The position numbers and the translations under genes are program-made. DNA of 64,000 nt, taken from Massilia timonae CCUG 45783 (GTDB lineage Bacteria; Pseudomonadota; Gammaproteobacteria; Burkholderiales; Burkholderiaceae_D). The stretch lies in contig NZ_JH992922.1 of NCBI RefSeq assembly GCF_000315425.1, positions 305,138-369,137 of the forward strand, read 5' to 3'. Below, piece by piece: positions 24,628 to 33,701 of this stretch (positions within the stretch are counted from its first letter, which is position 1; each line of letters opens with the position of its first letter). Below the pieces are notes generated by a model. It was not told the origin of the DNA. It made no database searches and saw only the letters and a list, made by a program, of their open reading frames with translations.

Positions 24628-27519
24628 ATGCAAAAGAAGATTTTGGCCGCGGCCCTGCCGCTGGCCTTGGCCGCCGCAACCATGCCACCCGCGCTGGCCC
24701 AGCAACAGCCCACTACGCCACCCTCACCGCCCGACGCTGCAACTGCGGACGCTACTGCCGCCACACCGGCCGCCGGCAGCACGGCCGCGCCCACCACCGT
24801 GGTGGTCACCGGCTTTCGGTCCAGCCTGCAGAAGGCGCTGAACCTCAAGCAGCAGGCGATCGGCGTGCGCGATTCGATCGTCGCCGAGGACATCGGCAAA
24901 TTCCCCGAGGCGAACGTCGCCGAGTCGCTGCAGCGCGTGCCCGGCGTGATCCTGAACCGCGACGACAGTTCGGGCGAAGGCCAGCGCATCTCGATCCGCG
25001 GCCTGCCGACCGAATATTCGGTGACGACCCTGAACGGCGCGCCGGTCAACACCACGTCGACCAGCACCATCGGCAGCGCCGCGCGCGGCTTCAACTACGA
25101 CGTGTTCGCGTCCGAACTGTTCGGCCGGGTCGACTTCTACAAGTCGCCGCTGGCCGAGCTGACCGAGGGCGGCATGGGCGGCATCGTCGACCTGCAGACC
25201 CCGCGCCCGTTCGACAGTCCCAAGCGCACCATCCGCTACGCGGTCTCGGGCGCCTACAACACCAGCGCCAGGGAGGCCGATCCGACCGGCTTCGCGCTGT
25301 ATTCGAACACCTGGGGCCCATGGGGCTTCCTGGCCGGCGTGGCCCATTCGAAGGCGGTCAACAACCGCTCCGGCTTCGAAGCCACCGGCGGCTACAACAG
25401 CTCCGCCAACGGCAGCCGCACGCCCGTGATGGGCAACTTCGCCCTCGCCCTCGACTACGACGCCCCCCGCGCCAACCTGTCCGGCTACTCGCGCGAACAG
25501 ATCGACAACGCCCTGCTGCCGCGCATCTACCGCTACTACGGCTCGCAGAACCGGCGCAGCCGCGACGGCCTGGTGAGCTCCCTGCAGTTCAAGCAGGGCG
25601 ACCTGAACCTGAGCCTGGACGGCCTGTACTCGCGCCTGGAGAACAGCCGCGACGAGCTGTACTACGGCCTCCTGATCCGCAACACCCGCACCACCAACCG
25701 CAACGCGCCGCCGGGAACGAACGGCCACAACGGCCTGGTGCCGATCGACGTGAAGATCGATCCCGGCTCGAACCTCCTGACCGGCACCTTCGGCAACACC
25801 TCGTACAGCAGCGGCGTGACCTATGGCGAAGACAAGACCGAGTTCGGCTACCTGGCGCTCAACGGCCGCTGGCAGGCGCGCCCGGGGCTGGTGGTGACCG
25901 GCCAGGTGAGCGCCAACAACAGCAAGGCCACCAGCTATTCGGACACCCTGTCGGGCCAGATCTTCGGCGTCGACACGACCATCGACTACGGCACCGACCA
26001 TGTCTACCCGTCGATGTCCTCGCCGGTCGACTACACCGACCCTGCCAGTTTCAGCGGCTTCGACGTCACCACCGGCTGGACCCGCGAGCGCGACAAGGGC
26101 CGCCAGGCGCGCCTGGTGGTGGACTATGACTACGACCTGTTCGGGGGCTGGACCGGGCGCCTCAAGACCGGCCTGGTCTACGTCGACACCAGCAAGGACG
26201 TCGAAAAACGCAATGCCGGCGCCGCCATGAAGGCGAAGATGGTCGCCCTGGGCGACGCCAGCGTGCGCGCCAATATGGTCTCGGTCCTGCCGATCCCCGA
26301 CCTCGACATGGGGCCCGGCTGGCCGAACCGCTTCGGCACCTTCACCCGCGACTATGCCTTCTCGACCTACGACCCGGTCGCCTTCAATACGAGCGAAGCG
26401 TTCACGCCGGCGCAGAGCTTCGGCGCGGCCGAGAAGGTCAGCACCGGCTTCGTCCAGTCCGACTTCAAGGGCGACGTGCTGGGGCGGGAGCTGCGCCTGA
26501 ACGCCGGCGTGCGCTGGTCGCAGACGAAGCTCGACATCGACAACTTCAAGAGGAGCGGCAGCGGCAACACCTACCAGCCGAACAGCGAACAGGGCAAGTA
26601 CACCAATGTGCTGCCGGCCGTCAGCGCGGCCTGGGACCTGAACGACGAACTGATCTTCCGCACTTCATGGGGCAAGACCATCAGCCGCGCCTCGCTGTCG
26701 ATCATCGCGGCCCAGACCGTGATCCCGAACGCCTTCGACAATACCGCGACCGCCGGCAACCCGAATTTGCGGCCGCAGCAGTCGAAGAACTTCGACACCA
26801 GCCTGGAATGGTATTTCAAGCCGGGCAGCCTGCTGTCGGCGGCGTATTTCAAGAAGAAGCTGACCGACGCCACGGTGTCGACCACCACCAACACCACCTT
26901 CGGCGCGCTCGGCCTGCCCGACACCGCGCTCGGGGCGATCTTCCAGGACGCCAGCGGCCGGGTCGACCCGAACCTGCCGATGGTGCTGCGCACCTACAGC
27001 AACGCCGGCGAACAGACGCTCAAGGGCTACGAGCTGGCCTACCAGCAGGACTTCACCTTCCTGCCCGACCCGTTCAAGGGCTTCGGCGCGCTGGCCAGCT
27101 ACACCCATATCGATCCCTTCAACAGCATGCGCTGGATCACCAACGCGGGCAAGGAGATCGAGGTCAACTCGGTGCCGAAGTACGCCTACAGCGTCACCGC
27201 CTATTACGAGCGCGGTCCGCTGGCGATGCGCCTGTCCTACAACTACAAGGACCGCTCGCTGCACGGCGACAATCCGCGGAACAACGGCGACGACCTGATT
27301 CGCTGGCGCGCCGCGCGCGGCTACCTGGACGGCACCATCAGCTACAAGCTGTCCGAGAACCTGGAGCTGCGCCTGGATGCGCTGAACCTGACCGACACCC
27401 TGAACTACGACTACTTCGAGGACGCCACCGGCCAGTACGGCAGCGGCAAGCACACGCGGATGGACTACGCCAAGTACGACGGGCGCACGTTCAAGATCGG
27501 CATCCGCGGCAAGCTGTGA
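24628..27519 (+). CDS. TonB-dependent outer-membrane receptor for glycans
   Basis: 963 aa from the ATG at 24628, with a GGAG site at the right distance. A signal peptide (about 1-25, ending ALA) is followed by a Pro/Thr/Ala-rich linker, then the plug domain: TTVVVTGFRSSLQKALNLKQQAIGVRDSIVAEDIGKFPEANVAESLQRVPGV with ISIRGL. The remainder is a 22-strand barrel, and the protein ends in an aromatic residue-rich strand (GRTFKIGIRGKL). The IVAEDIGKFPxxNVAESLQR signature marks the Caulobacter/Xanthomonas-type receptors that import oligosaccharides. It is first gene of the enzyme operon; its stop overlaps the next ATG (TGATG). The ligand is unknown. Confidence 0.95.
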   Translation: MQKKILAAALPLALAAATMPPALAQQQPTTPPSPPDAATADATAATPAAGSTAAPTTVVVTGFRSSLQKALNLKQQAIGVRDSIVAEDIGKFPEANVAESLQRVPGVILNRDDSSGEGQRISIRGLPTEYSVTTLNGAPVNTTSTSTIGSAARGFNYDVFASELFGRVDFYKSPLAELTEGGMGGIVDLQTPRPFDSPKRTIRYAVSGAYNTSAREADPTGFALYSNTWGPWGFLAGVAHSKAVNNRSGFEATGGYNSSANGSRTPVMGNFALALDYDAPRANLSGYSREQIDNALLPRIYRYYGSQNRRSRDGLVSSLQFKQGDLNLSLDGLYSRLENSRDELYYGLLIRNTRTTNRNAPPGTNGHNGLVPIDVKIDPGSNLLTGTFGNTSYSSGVTYGEDKTEFGYLALNGRWQARPGLVVTGQVSANNSKATSYSDTLSGQIFGVDTTIDYGTDHVYPSMSSPVDYTDPASFSGFDVTTGWTRERDKGRQARLVVDYDYDLFGGWTGRLKTGLVYVDTSKDVEKRNAGAAMKAKMVALGDASVRANMVSVLPIPDLDMGPGWPNRFGTFTRDYAFSTYDPVAFNTSEAFTPAQSFGAAEKVSTGFVQSDFKGDVLGRELRLNAGVRWSQTKLDIDNFKRSGSGNTYQPNSEQGKYTNVLPAVSAAWDLNDELIFRTSWGKTISRASLSIIAAQTVIPNAFDNTATAGNPNLRPQQSKNFDTSLEWYFKPGSLLSAAYFKKKLTDATVSTTTNTTFGALGLPDTALGAIFQDASGRVDPNLPMVLRTYSNAGEQTLKGYELAYQQDFTFLPDPFKGFGALASYTHIDPFNSMRWITNAGKEIEVNSVPKYAYSVTAYYERGPLAMRLSYNYKDRSLHGDNPRNNGDDLIRWRAARGYLDGTISYKLSENLELRLDALNLTDTLNYDYFEDATGQYGSGKHTRMDYAKYDGRTFKIGIRGKL

Positions 27520-28853
27520 TGCGGATGACCGCCTTCCTCGTCCGCTGTACTGGGCTCGTGGCCGGCGCCGCGCTGCTGCACGGCTGCGCAAGCAAGCCCG
27601 GACCGGGCATCGTCGACGTCGGCCCCGGCTGGGCCGGCAACTCGGTCAACGCCGTGGTGTTTCGCAAGAACGCCCTGGCGAGCGACGGCGCGCACCAGTA
27701 CATCGCCTACTACGACGGCGCCGGCCGGGTCGTGCTGGGCAAGCGCCGCCTCGGCGGCGGCGCCTGGGAACTGCGCCAGACCGCCTGGCGCGGCAATGTG
27801 CGCGACGCCCACAACGCGATCAGCATCATGGTCGATGGCGACGGCGTGCTGCACATGGCCTGGGACCAGCACAACAACGCGCTGAACTACGCACGCGGCA
27901 GCGCCCCCGGCAGCCTCGAACTGCGCACGGCGCCGATGGTCGGGCGCGACGAAGCGTCGGTGTCGTATCCGGAGTTCTTCCGCATGCCGGGCGGCGGCCT
28001 GCTGTTCCTGTACCGCGACGGCGGTTCGGGACGCGGCAACCTGGTCGCCAACCGCTACGATCCGGCTACCGGTTGGCGCCGCGTGGCCGACAATCTGATC
28101 AGCGGCGAGGGCCAACGCAACGCCTACTGGCAGGCCGGCGTGGACGGCCGCGGGGTCATCCACCTGTCCTGGGTCTGGCGCGAATCGCCCGACGTCGCCA
28201 GCAACCACGACATGGCCTACGCGCGCTCGCGCGACGGCGGTGCGAGCTGGGAAGACAGCAACGGCAAACCCTATGGGCTGCCGATCACCGCCGCCAGCGC
28301 CGAGTACGCGGCGCGCATCCCGCAGAACAGCGACTTGATCAACCAGACCTCGATGGCCTTCGACGCCATGGGCCGGCCCTACATCGCCAGCTACTGGCGG
28401 ACAAAGGATAGCGCCGTGCCCCAGTACCGCGTGCTGTACCGGCGCGACGAAGGCTGGCGCCGGCTCGACCTGGACTTTCGCAAGAGCGCCTTTTCGCTCG
28501 CCGGCATGGGCACCAAGGCGATCCCGATCGCGCGCCCGCAACTGCTGATCGACGGCCATGCGGGCGACCCATCGGGCCACCTCGTGTTTCGCGACAGCGA
28601 GCGCGGCGAGCGCGTGTCGGTGGTGCGCATCGCCGGCTTCGACGCGCCGCGCTGGTCGGTGCACGACCTGACGAGTAGCGCCGTCGGCGCCTGGGAGCCG
28701 AGCTACGACACCGAGTTGTGGCGGCGCCAGGTCGAGCTGCACCTGTTCCTGCAGGCGGTGCGGCAAGTCGATGGCGAAGGACTGGCCGACGTACCGCCAT
28801 CCACCGTGCAGGTCTTGCAGTGGCGACCGGCAAGCGACACCCACATTGAATGA
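27519..28853 (+). CDS. BNR-4 repeat lipoprotein, putative polysaccharide lyase
   Basis: About 444 aa, starting at the ATG inside TGATG. A lipoprotein signal ends at LLHGC. The rest is a seven-bladed-propeller type BNR-4 domain: NAVVFRKNALASDGAHQYIAYYDGAGRVVLGKR, VDGDGVLHMAWDQHNNALNYARG, GVIHLSWVWRESPDVASNHDMAYARSRDGGASWEDS, and QTSMAFDAMGRPYIASYWR. BNR-4 propellers include several polysaccharide lyase families (ulvan lyases and the lyase removing rhamnose from glucuronate caps of arabinogalactan). The neighbouring GH105 acts on exactly the unsaturated uronates such lyases create, which supports a lyase role by inference. It is outer-membrane or periplasm anchored. Confidence 0.8.
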   Translation: MRMTAFLVRCTGLVAGAALLHGCASKPGPGIVDVGPGWAGNSVNAVVFRKNALASDGAHQYIAYYDGAGRVVLGKRRLGGGAWELRQTAWRGNVRDAHNAISIMVDGDGVLHMAWDQHNNALNYARGSAPGSLELRTAPMVGRDEASVSYPEFFRMPGGGLLFLYRDGGSGRGNLVANRYDPATGWRRVADNLISGEGQRNAYWQAGVDGRGVIHLSWVWRESPDVASNHDMAYARSRDGGASWEDSNGKPYGLPITAASAEYAARIPQNSDLINQTSMAFDAMGRPYIASYWRTKDSAVPQYRVLYRRDEGWRRLDLDFRKSAFSLAGMGTKAIPIARPQLLIDGHAGDPSGHLVFRDSERGERVSVVRIAGFDAPRWSVHDLTSSAVGAWEPSYDTELWRRQVELHLFLQAVRQVDGEGLADVPPSTVQVLQWRPASDTHIE

Positions 28854-30067
28854 AAGACGACATGACGAGACGACTCTACCTCAAGCTTGCCCTGGCTACG
28901 CTGGTCACTCTCGCCGGCGGCTGCGCCAGCACGGGCGGCCAAACGCCTGCACGGGCCGACGTCCTGGCCGACCTGACCCGCGCCAACGATTACTGGCAGC
29001 GCAACCACGCCCCGCAGCAATGGGCGTTCTGGGATGTCGCCGCCTACCACACCGGCAATATGGCGGCCTATGCCCTCACCCGCAACGAGGCGTACCGCGA
29101 TTACTCGACCGCCTGGGCCGAGCATAACCGCTGGCGCGGCGCGGACTCGGACAACCGGGCCGAGTGGAAGTACAGCTATGGCGAGACCCAGGAATACGTG
29201 CTGTTCGGCGACTGGCAGACCTGCTTCCAGACCTATGTCGACCTGTACGAACTCGATGGCCGCAAGGACCCGCGCCGCATCGCGCGTGCACGCGAGGTCT
29301 TGGAATACCAGATGGGCACTTCCAGCCGCGATTACTGGTGGTGGGCCGACGGCATCTATATGGTGATGCCGGCGATGACGAAGCTGTACAAGGCCACGGG
29401 CGACCGGCGCTACCTCGACAAGCTGCACGAGTACTTTACCTATGCCGACCAGCTGATGTACGACCCGGATGCCGGCCTCTACTACCGCGACGCCAAGTAC
29501 ATCTACCCCAGGCACAAGTCGGCCAACGGCGGCAAGGATTTCTGGGCGCGCGGCGATGGCTGGGTGTTCGCCGCCCTGGCCAAGACGCTGGCCGACCTGC
29601 CGCCGGACAATCCGAGCCGGCCCTTACTGACCGAGCGCTTCCGCCGCATGGCGGCGGCCCTCAAGCCGCTGCAGCAGGACGGCGGCTACTGGACCCGCAG
29701 CCTGCTCGACCCCGGCCATGCGCCGGGGCCGGAAAGCAGCGGCACCGCCTTCTTCACCTATGCCTACGCCTGGGGCATCAACCACGGCTACCTGGACCGC
29801 GCAGAGTATGCGCCAACGGCCCTGCGCGGCTGGCGCTTCCTGCGCCGGGTCGCGCTGCAGGCCGATGGCCGGGTGGGCTACGTGCAGCCGATCGGCGAGC
29901 GCGCGATCCCCGGCCAGGTCGTGAACCAGGACTCGACCGCGCCCTTCGGCGTCGGCGCCTTCCTGCTGGCAGCGAGCGAGATCGCAAGCCTGGTCGATCA
30001 CGCGGGAGATAAGGCGGGAGATAAGGCGGGAGATAAGGCGGGAGATAAGGCGGGAGATAAGCGATGA
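28850..30067 (+). CDS. GH105 unsaturated glucuronyl/galacturonyl hydrolase
   Basis: 405 aa; the start overlaps the previous stop (ATGA), so it is coupled. A lipoprotein-like signal (LVTLAGGCAS) has a suboptimal lipobox. The (alpha/alpha)6 barrel is of the YteR/GH105 type: FWDVAAYHTGNMAAY, DDWW-like SRDYWWWADGIYMVMPAMTKLY with the catalytic Asp167, YIYPRHKSANGGKDFWARGDGWVFAALAKTL, and GYWTRSLLDPGHAPGPESSGTAFFTYAYAWGINHG. Family members hydrate the C4-C5 double bond of lyase products and release the uronate. The last 25 residues are a low-complexity run of GDKA units encoded by a 12-bp tandem repeat, absent from the fold. Confidence 0.92.
   Translation: MKDDMTRRLYLKLALATLVTLAGGCASTGGQTPARADVLADLTRANDYWQRNHAPQQWAFWDVAAYHTGNMAAYALTRNEAYRDYSTAWAEHNRWRGADSDNRAEWKYSYGETQEYVLFGDWQTCFQTYVDLYELDGRKDPRRIARAREVLEYQMGTSSRDYWWWADGIYMVMPAMTKLYKATGDRRYLDKLHEYFTYADQLMYDPDAGLYYRDAKYIYPRHKSANGGKDFWARGDGWVFAALAKTLADLPPDNPSRPLLTERFRRMAAALKPLQQDGGYWTRSLLDPGHAPGPESSGTAFFTYAYAWGINHGYLDRAEYAPTALRGWRFLRRVALQADGRVGYVQPIGERAIPGQVVNQDSTAPFGVGAFLLAASEIASLVDHAGDKAGDKAGDKAGDKAGDKR
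30002..30061 (+). repeat. Five 12-bp tandem repeats at the GH105/GH35 junction
   Basis: Five exact copies of GCGGGAGATAAG. Each adds four residues (AGDK) to the GH105 tail and places a GGGAG Shine-Dalgarno-like core every 12 bases. The last copy sits right before the GH35 ATG at 30064. Copy-number change would keep the GH105 frame. Confidence 0.95.
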
Positions 30068-32424
30068 CGCCAACGCTGCCTCGCCGGCGCCTGCTGCAGG
30101 GCGCCGCGGCCAGCTCGGCGCTGGCGCTGCTGCCGGCCCAGGTCCACGCCGCGGCCCCTCCCCGCTTCGCCATCGGCCGCGAAGACTTCCTGCTGGACGG
30201 CAAGCCGCTGCAGATCCGCTGCGGCGAGATGCATTTCTCGCGCGTGCCGCGCGAGTACTGGACGCACCGCCTGAAGACCATCAAGGCGATGGGCCTGAAC
30301 AGCGTCTGCGCCTACCTGTTCTGGAACTACCACGAATGGCGCGAAGGCCGGTTCGACTGGGCCGGCCAGCGCGACGCCGCCGAGTTCTGCCGGCTGGCGC
30401 AGCAGGAAGGCCTGTGGGTGATCCTGCGCCCCGGCCCGTATGCCTGCGCCGAATGGGAGATGGGCGGCCTGCCATGGTGGCTGCTCAAGCAGCCGGGCGA
30501 CGCCTTCCTGCGCTCCACTAGCGAGGCTTTCCTGGCGCCGTCGCGGCGCTGGCTGCGCGAGGTCGGCCGCGTGCTCGGCCCGCAGCAGGTGACGCGGGGC
30601 GGCCCGATCCTGATGGTGCAGGTCGAGAACGAATACGGCTTCTACGGCGAAGACCTCGACTATATGCGCGCGCTGCGCCAGGCCGTGCTGGACGCCGGCT
30701 TCGACGTGCCGCTATTCCAGTGCAACCCGACCAATGCGGTGGCCAAGACCCACATCCCCGAGCTGTATTCGGTGGCGAACTTCGGCAGCAACCCCGAAGC
30801 CGGTTTCAAGGCGCTGGCCGAGGTGCAGCAGGGACCGCTGATGTGCGGCGAATATTATTCAGGCTGGTTCGACACCTGGGGCGCGCCGCACCGCCGCGGC
30901 GGCGTCGAGAACGCCGTGGCCGACATCAGGACGATGCTGGCGGCGAACGGCTCGTTCAGCCTCTACATGGCGCACGGCGGCACCACCTTCGGCCTGTGGG
31001 GCGGCTGCGACCGGCCGTTCCGCCCCGACACCACCAGCTACGACTACGACGCGCCGATCAGCGAAGCCGGCTGGATCGGCGCCAAGTTCGAGGCCTACCG
31101 CGCCGCGATGACGCCCTTCCTGGCGCCAGGCGAGACCTTGCCGCAGCCGCCGGCGCCGCTGCCGGTGATGACGATCCCCGCCTTCGCCCTGAACGAGACC
31201 GCGTCATTGAGCGCCAGTCTGCCGGCGCGCACGATCCGCGACGCGTCGCCGCGCCCGATCGAGGAGTACGACATCAGCCGCGGCATCGTCGCCTACCGCG
31301 TCACCTTGCCGGCCGGCCCCGCCGGGGTGCTGGCGACGGCCAGGGTGCGCGACCTGGCCTGGGTGCGGGTCGACGGCAAGCTGGTGGGCACGATGGACAC
31401 GCGCTACCGCCGCTTCAAGGTGACCATCCCCGCGCGCAGCAAGCCGGCGACCGTCGAGGTCCTGCTGTACACGATCGCGCGCGTGAGCTTCGGGGTCGAG
31501 ATCCATGACCGCAAGGGCATGCACGGCCCGGTCACGTTCACGCCGAACGGCGGCGAAGCGCAGGCGCTGGAAAACTGGGAGATCCGCGCCATCGATTTCG
31601 ATGCCGAAGGCGTGCTGCCGCCGCTGGCGTTCAAGCGCGGCCGCAGCAAGGAAGCGGCCTTCTGGCGCGGCAGCTTCGACACGAGCGCCACCCACGACAC
31701 CTTCCTCGACATGTCGGGCTGGGGCCAGGGCATCGTCTGGATCAACGGCCGCTGCCTGGGCCGCTACTGGAGCATCGGGCCGACCCAGACCATGTACCTG
31801 CCGGGGCCGTGGATCAGGCGCGGCCGCAACGAGGTGGTCGTGCTCGACCTGACCGGCCCGCGCGAGGCGCGCATCGCGGGTCTCTCCAAGCCGATCCTCG
31901 ACCAGTTGCACCGCGAGCGCGACCTGGAACGCCCGCCCAGCACCGTCAGGCTGCAGCTCGACGGCGTGCGGCCCGCGCACGAAGGCGCGTTCGCGCCCGG
32001 CTCGGCGACCCAGGACGTGCGCTTCGCGGCGCCGCTGCGCGCGCGCCAGTTCTGCCTGGAGTCGCTCGACGCCTTCGACGGCAAGCCCTACGCCGCGGTG
32101 GCCGAGCTGGCGCTGCTGGACAAGAATGGCAAGACGATCGAGCAATCCGCCTGGACCATCGCTTGGGTCGACAGCGAAGAGGCGCACAAGGAAGACGGCG
32201 GCGCGCTCAATGCGATCAATGGCCAGAACAGCGACTACTGGCACACGGCCTACAGTGGCCCGGGCGCCGGCACGGCGCACCCGCACCGCCTGGTGATCGA
32301 CCTCGGCAAGGACGTCGAGGTGGGAGGGCTGCGCTACGTGCCGCGCCAGGGCAAGGACGACGTCACGGGCCGCATTCGCAGGTATCGCGCCTATGCGGGC
32401 GAACGGCTGGCCGGCGAAACCTGA
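30064..32424 (+). CDS. GH35 beta-galactosidase with C-terminal discoidin-like domain
   Basis: 786 aa; its ATG overlaps the GH105 stop (ATGA). A Tat-like signal (RRRLLQGAAASSALALLPAQVHA) indicates export. The TIM barrel has EMHFSRVPREYW, WNYHEW and ILRPGPYACAEWEMGGLP. The acid/base is Glu190 in VENEYG and the nucleophile Glu263 in CGEYYSGWFDTWG, both intact. Jelly-roll domains follow, and the last 140 residues look like an F5/8-type (CBM32-like) module (NAINGQNSDYWHTAYSG, HRLVIDLGKDVEVGGLRYVPRQ). It should remove terminal beta-galactose from plant glycans in the periplasm. Confidence 0.95.
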   Translation: MTPTLPRRRLLQGAAASSALALLPAQVHAAAPPRFAIGREDFLLDGKPLQIRCGEMHFSRVPREYWTHRLKTIKAMGLNSVCAYLFWNYHEWREGRFDWAGQRDAAEFCRLAQQEGLWVILRPGPYACAEWEMGGLPWWLLKQPGDAFLRSTSEAFLAPSRRWLREVGRVLGPQQVTRGGPILMVQVENEYGFYGEDLDYMRALRQAVLDAGFDVPLFQCNPTNAVAKTHIPELYSVANFGSNPEAGFKALAEVQQGPLMCGEYYSGWFDTWGAPHRRGGVENAVADIRTMLAANGSFSLYMAHGGTTFGLWGGCDRPFRPDTTSYDYDAPISEAGWIGAKFEAYRAAMTPFLAPGETLPQPPAPLPVMTIPAFALNETASLSASLPARTIRDASPRPIEEYDISRGIVAYRVTLPAGPAGVLATARVRDLAWVRVDGKLVGTMDTRYRRFKVTIPARSKPATVEVLLYTIARVSFGVEIHDRKGMHGPVTFTPNGGEAQALENWEIRAIDFDAEGVLPPLAFKRGRSKEAAFWRGSFDTSATHDTFLDMSGWGQGIVWINGRCLGRYWSIGPTQTMYLPGPWIRRGRNEVVVLDLTGPREARIAGLSKPILDQLHRERDLERPPSTVRLQLDGVRPAHEGAFAPGSATQDVRFAAPLRARQFCLESLDAFDGKPYAAVAELALLDKNGKTIEQSAWTIAWVDSEEAHKEDGGALNAINGQNSDYWHTAYSGPGAGTAHPHRLVIDLGKDVEVGGLRYVPRQGKDDVTGRIRRYRAYAGERLAGET

Positions 32425-32447
32425 ACCAATCACGACGAGGAGACGCA

Positions 32448-33701
32448 ATGCAGAGAAGAGATTTCATCGGCAGCCTGGCGGCGGGCGCCGCGCTCGGGGG
32501 CCTGTCCATGCCGGCGCCGGCTGCGGCTGCGGCTACCGCGGGAAGCGACCGCGCGTACATGGCCGGCCTGCTGCAGAAGATGGCCGAGCCGGTGCTGTCG
32601 AACATGGCGCGCGGCGAACTGAAAAAGAACTTCAGGCTCGAGGTGAGCCCGAGCTCGGATGGACGCGACAGCACCGTCGCCTACCTGGAAGCCTTCGGCC
32701 GGCTGATCGCCGGCGCCGCGCCGTGGCTGGCCCTGCCGGACGACGCCAGCGCGGAAGGCAAGACCCGTGCGCGCCTGCGCCAGATGGCCTTGCAGAGCTA
32801 TGTGCATTCGGTCGATCCGAAAAGTCCCGACTACCTGACCTGGCGCGGCCATGGCCAGGCGCTGGTCGACTCGGCCTATTTCACCAATGCGCTGATGCGC
32901 GCGCCGAAAGCGTTGTGGGAGCCGCTCGACACCACCACCAAGCGGCGCATCGTCGCCGAGATCAAGGGCCTGCGCCGGATCGAACCGCCCTTCATCAACT
33001 GGCTGCTGTTCGCGGCGATGAACGAGGCCTGGCTGCTGTCGATCGGCGAGGAGGCCGATCCGCTGCGCACCAATGTCGCCATCCGCAAAATTAACGAATG
33101 GTATGTCGGCGACGGCTGGATCAAGGACGGCGAAGCGTTCCACTTCGACTACTACAGTTCCTTCGTGATATACCCGATGCTGCTCGAAATCCTCGAGGTG
33201 CTCGAGCGGCACAAGGCGCCATTCTGGAACGGCAAGCCGGCCGAGCTGCGCGCCCAGGCCTTGAGGCGCACCCAGCGCTATTGCGAGCACCTGGAGCGCT
33301 TCATCTCGCCGCAGGGGACCTTCCCGCCGATCGGCCGCTCGCTCACCTACCGCAGCGCCGCCTTCCAGCCGCTGGCCCTGCTGGCCTGGCGCAAACAGTT
33401 GCCGCCGACCCTGCCCGAGGGCCAGGTGCGGGCGGCGATGCAGGCGATGCACCAGGCCTTGTACACCGATCCGGGCAATTTCACCAGGGAGGGCTACCTC
33501 ACGATCGGCTTCGTTGGCCACCAGCCGGCGCTGGCCGACTGGTATTCCAACAACGGCAGCATGTACATCGCCTCCGCCAGCTTCCTGGCGCTGGGCCTGC
33601 CGGCCGACGATTCCTACTGGACCAGCGCGGCCCAGGACTGGACCCAGAAGAAGGCCTTCAGCGGCGCCGCGTTCCGCAAGGACTATCCGGTCGATTACTG
33701 A
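32448..33701 (+). CDS. DUF2264 family protein, putative glycoside hydrolase
   Basis: 417 aa from the ATG at 32448, with a GAGGAG site before it. A Tat signal (MQRRDFIGSLAAGAALGGLS) leads into a DUF2264 (alpha/alpha)-barrel: TVAYLEAFGRLIAGAAPWLAL, NWLLFAAMNEAWLLSIGEE, WYVGDGWIKDGEAFHFDYYSSFVIYPML, FPPIGRSLTYRSAAFQPLALLAW and NNGSMYIASASFLALGLP. DUF2264 proteins recur in pectin and arabinogalactan loci, and I believe some have been classed as beta-glucuronidases (GH154), but I am not certain. It is last gene of the operon. Its end overlaps the convergent response regulator by 7 bases. Confidence 0.85.
   Translation: MQRRDFIGSLAAGAALGGLSMPAPAAAAATAGSDRAYMAGLLQKMAEPVLSNMARGELKKNFRLEVSPSSDGRDSTVAYLEAFGRLIAGAAPWLALPDDASAEGKTRARLRQMALQSYVHSVDPKSPDYLTWRGHGQALVDSAYFTNALMRAPKALWEPLDTTTKRRIVAEIKGLRRIEPPFINWLLFAAMNEAWLLSIGEEADPLRTNVAIRKINEWYVGDGWIKDGEAFHFDYYSSFVIYPMLLEILEVLERHKAPFWNGKPAELRAQALRRTQRYCEHLERFISPQGTFPPIGRSLTYRSAAFQPLALLAWRKQLPPTLPEGQVRAAMQAMHQALYTDPGNFTREGYLTIGFVGHQPALADWYSNNGSMYIASASFLALGLPADDSYWTSAAQDWTQKKAFSGAAFRKDYPVDY

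Noticed and set aside
30002..30061. CRISPR-like repeat
   Set aside because: Units are 12 bp with no spacers and are in frame within a coding sequence.
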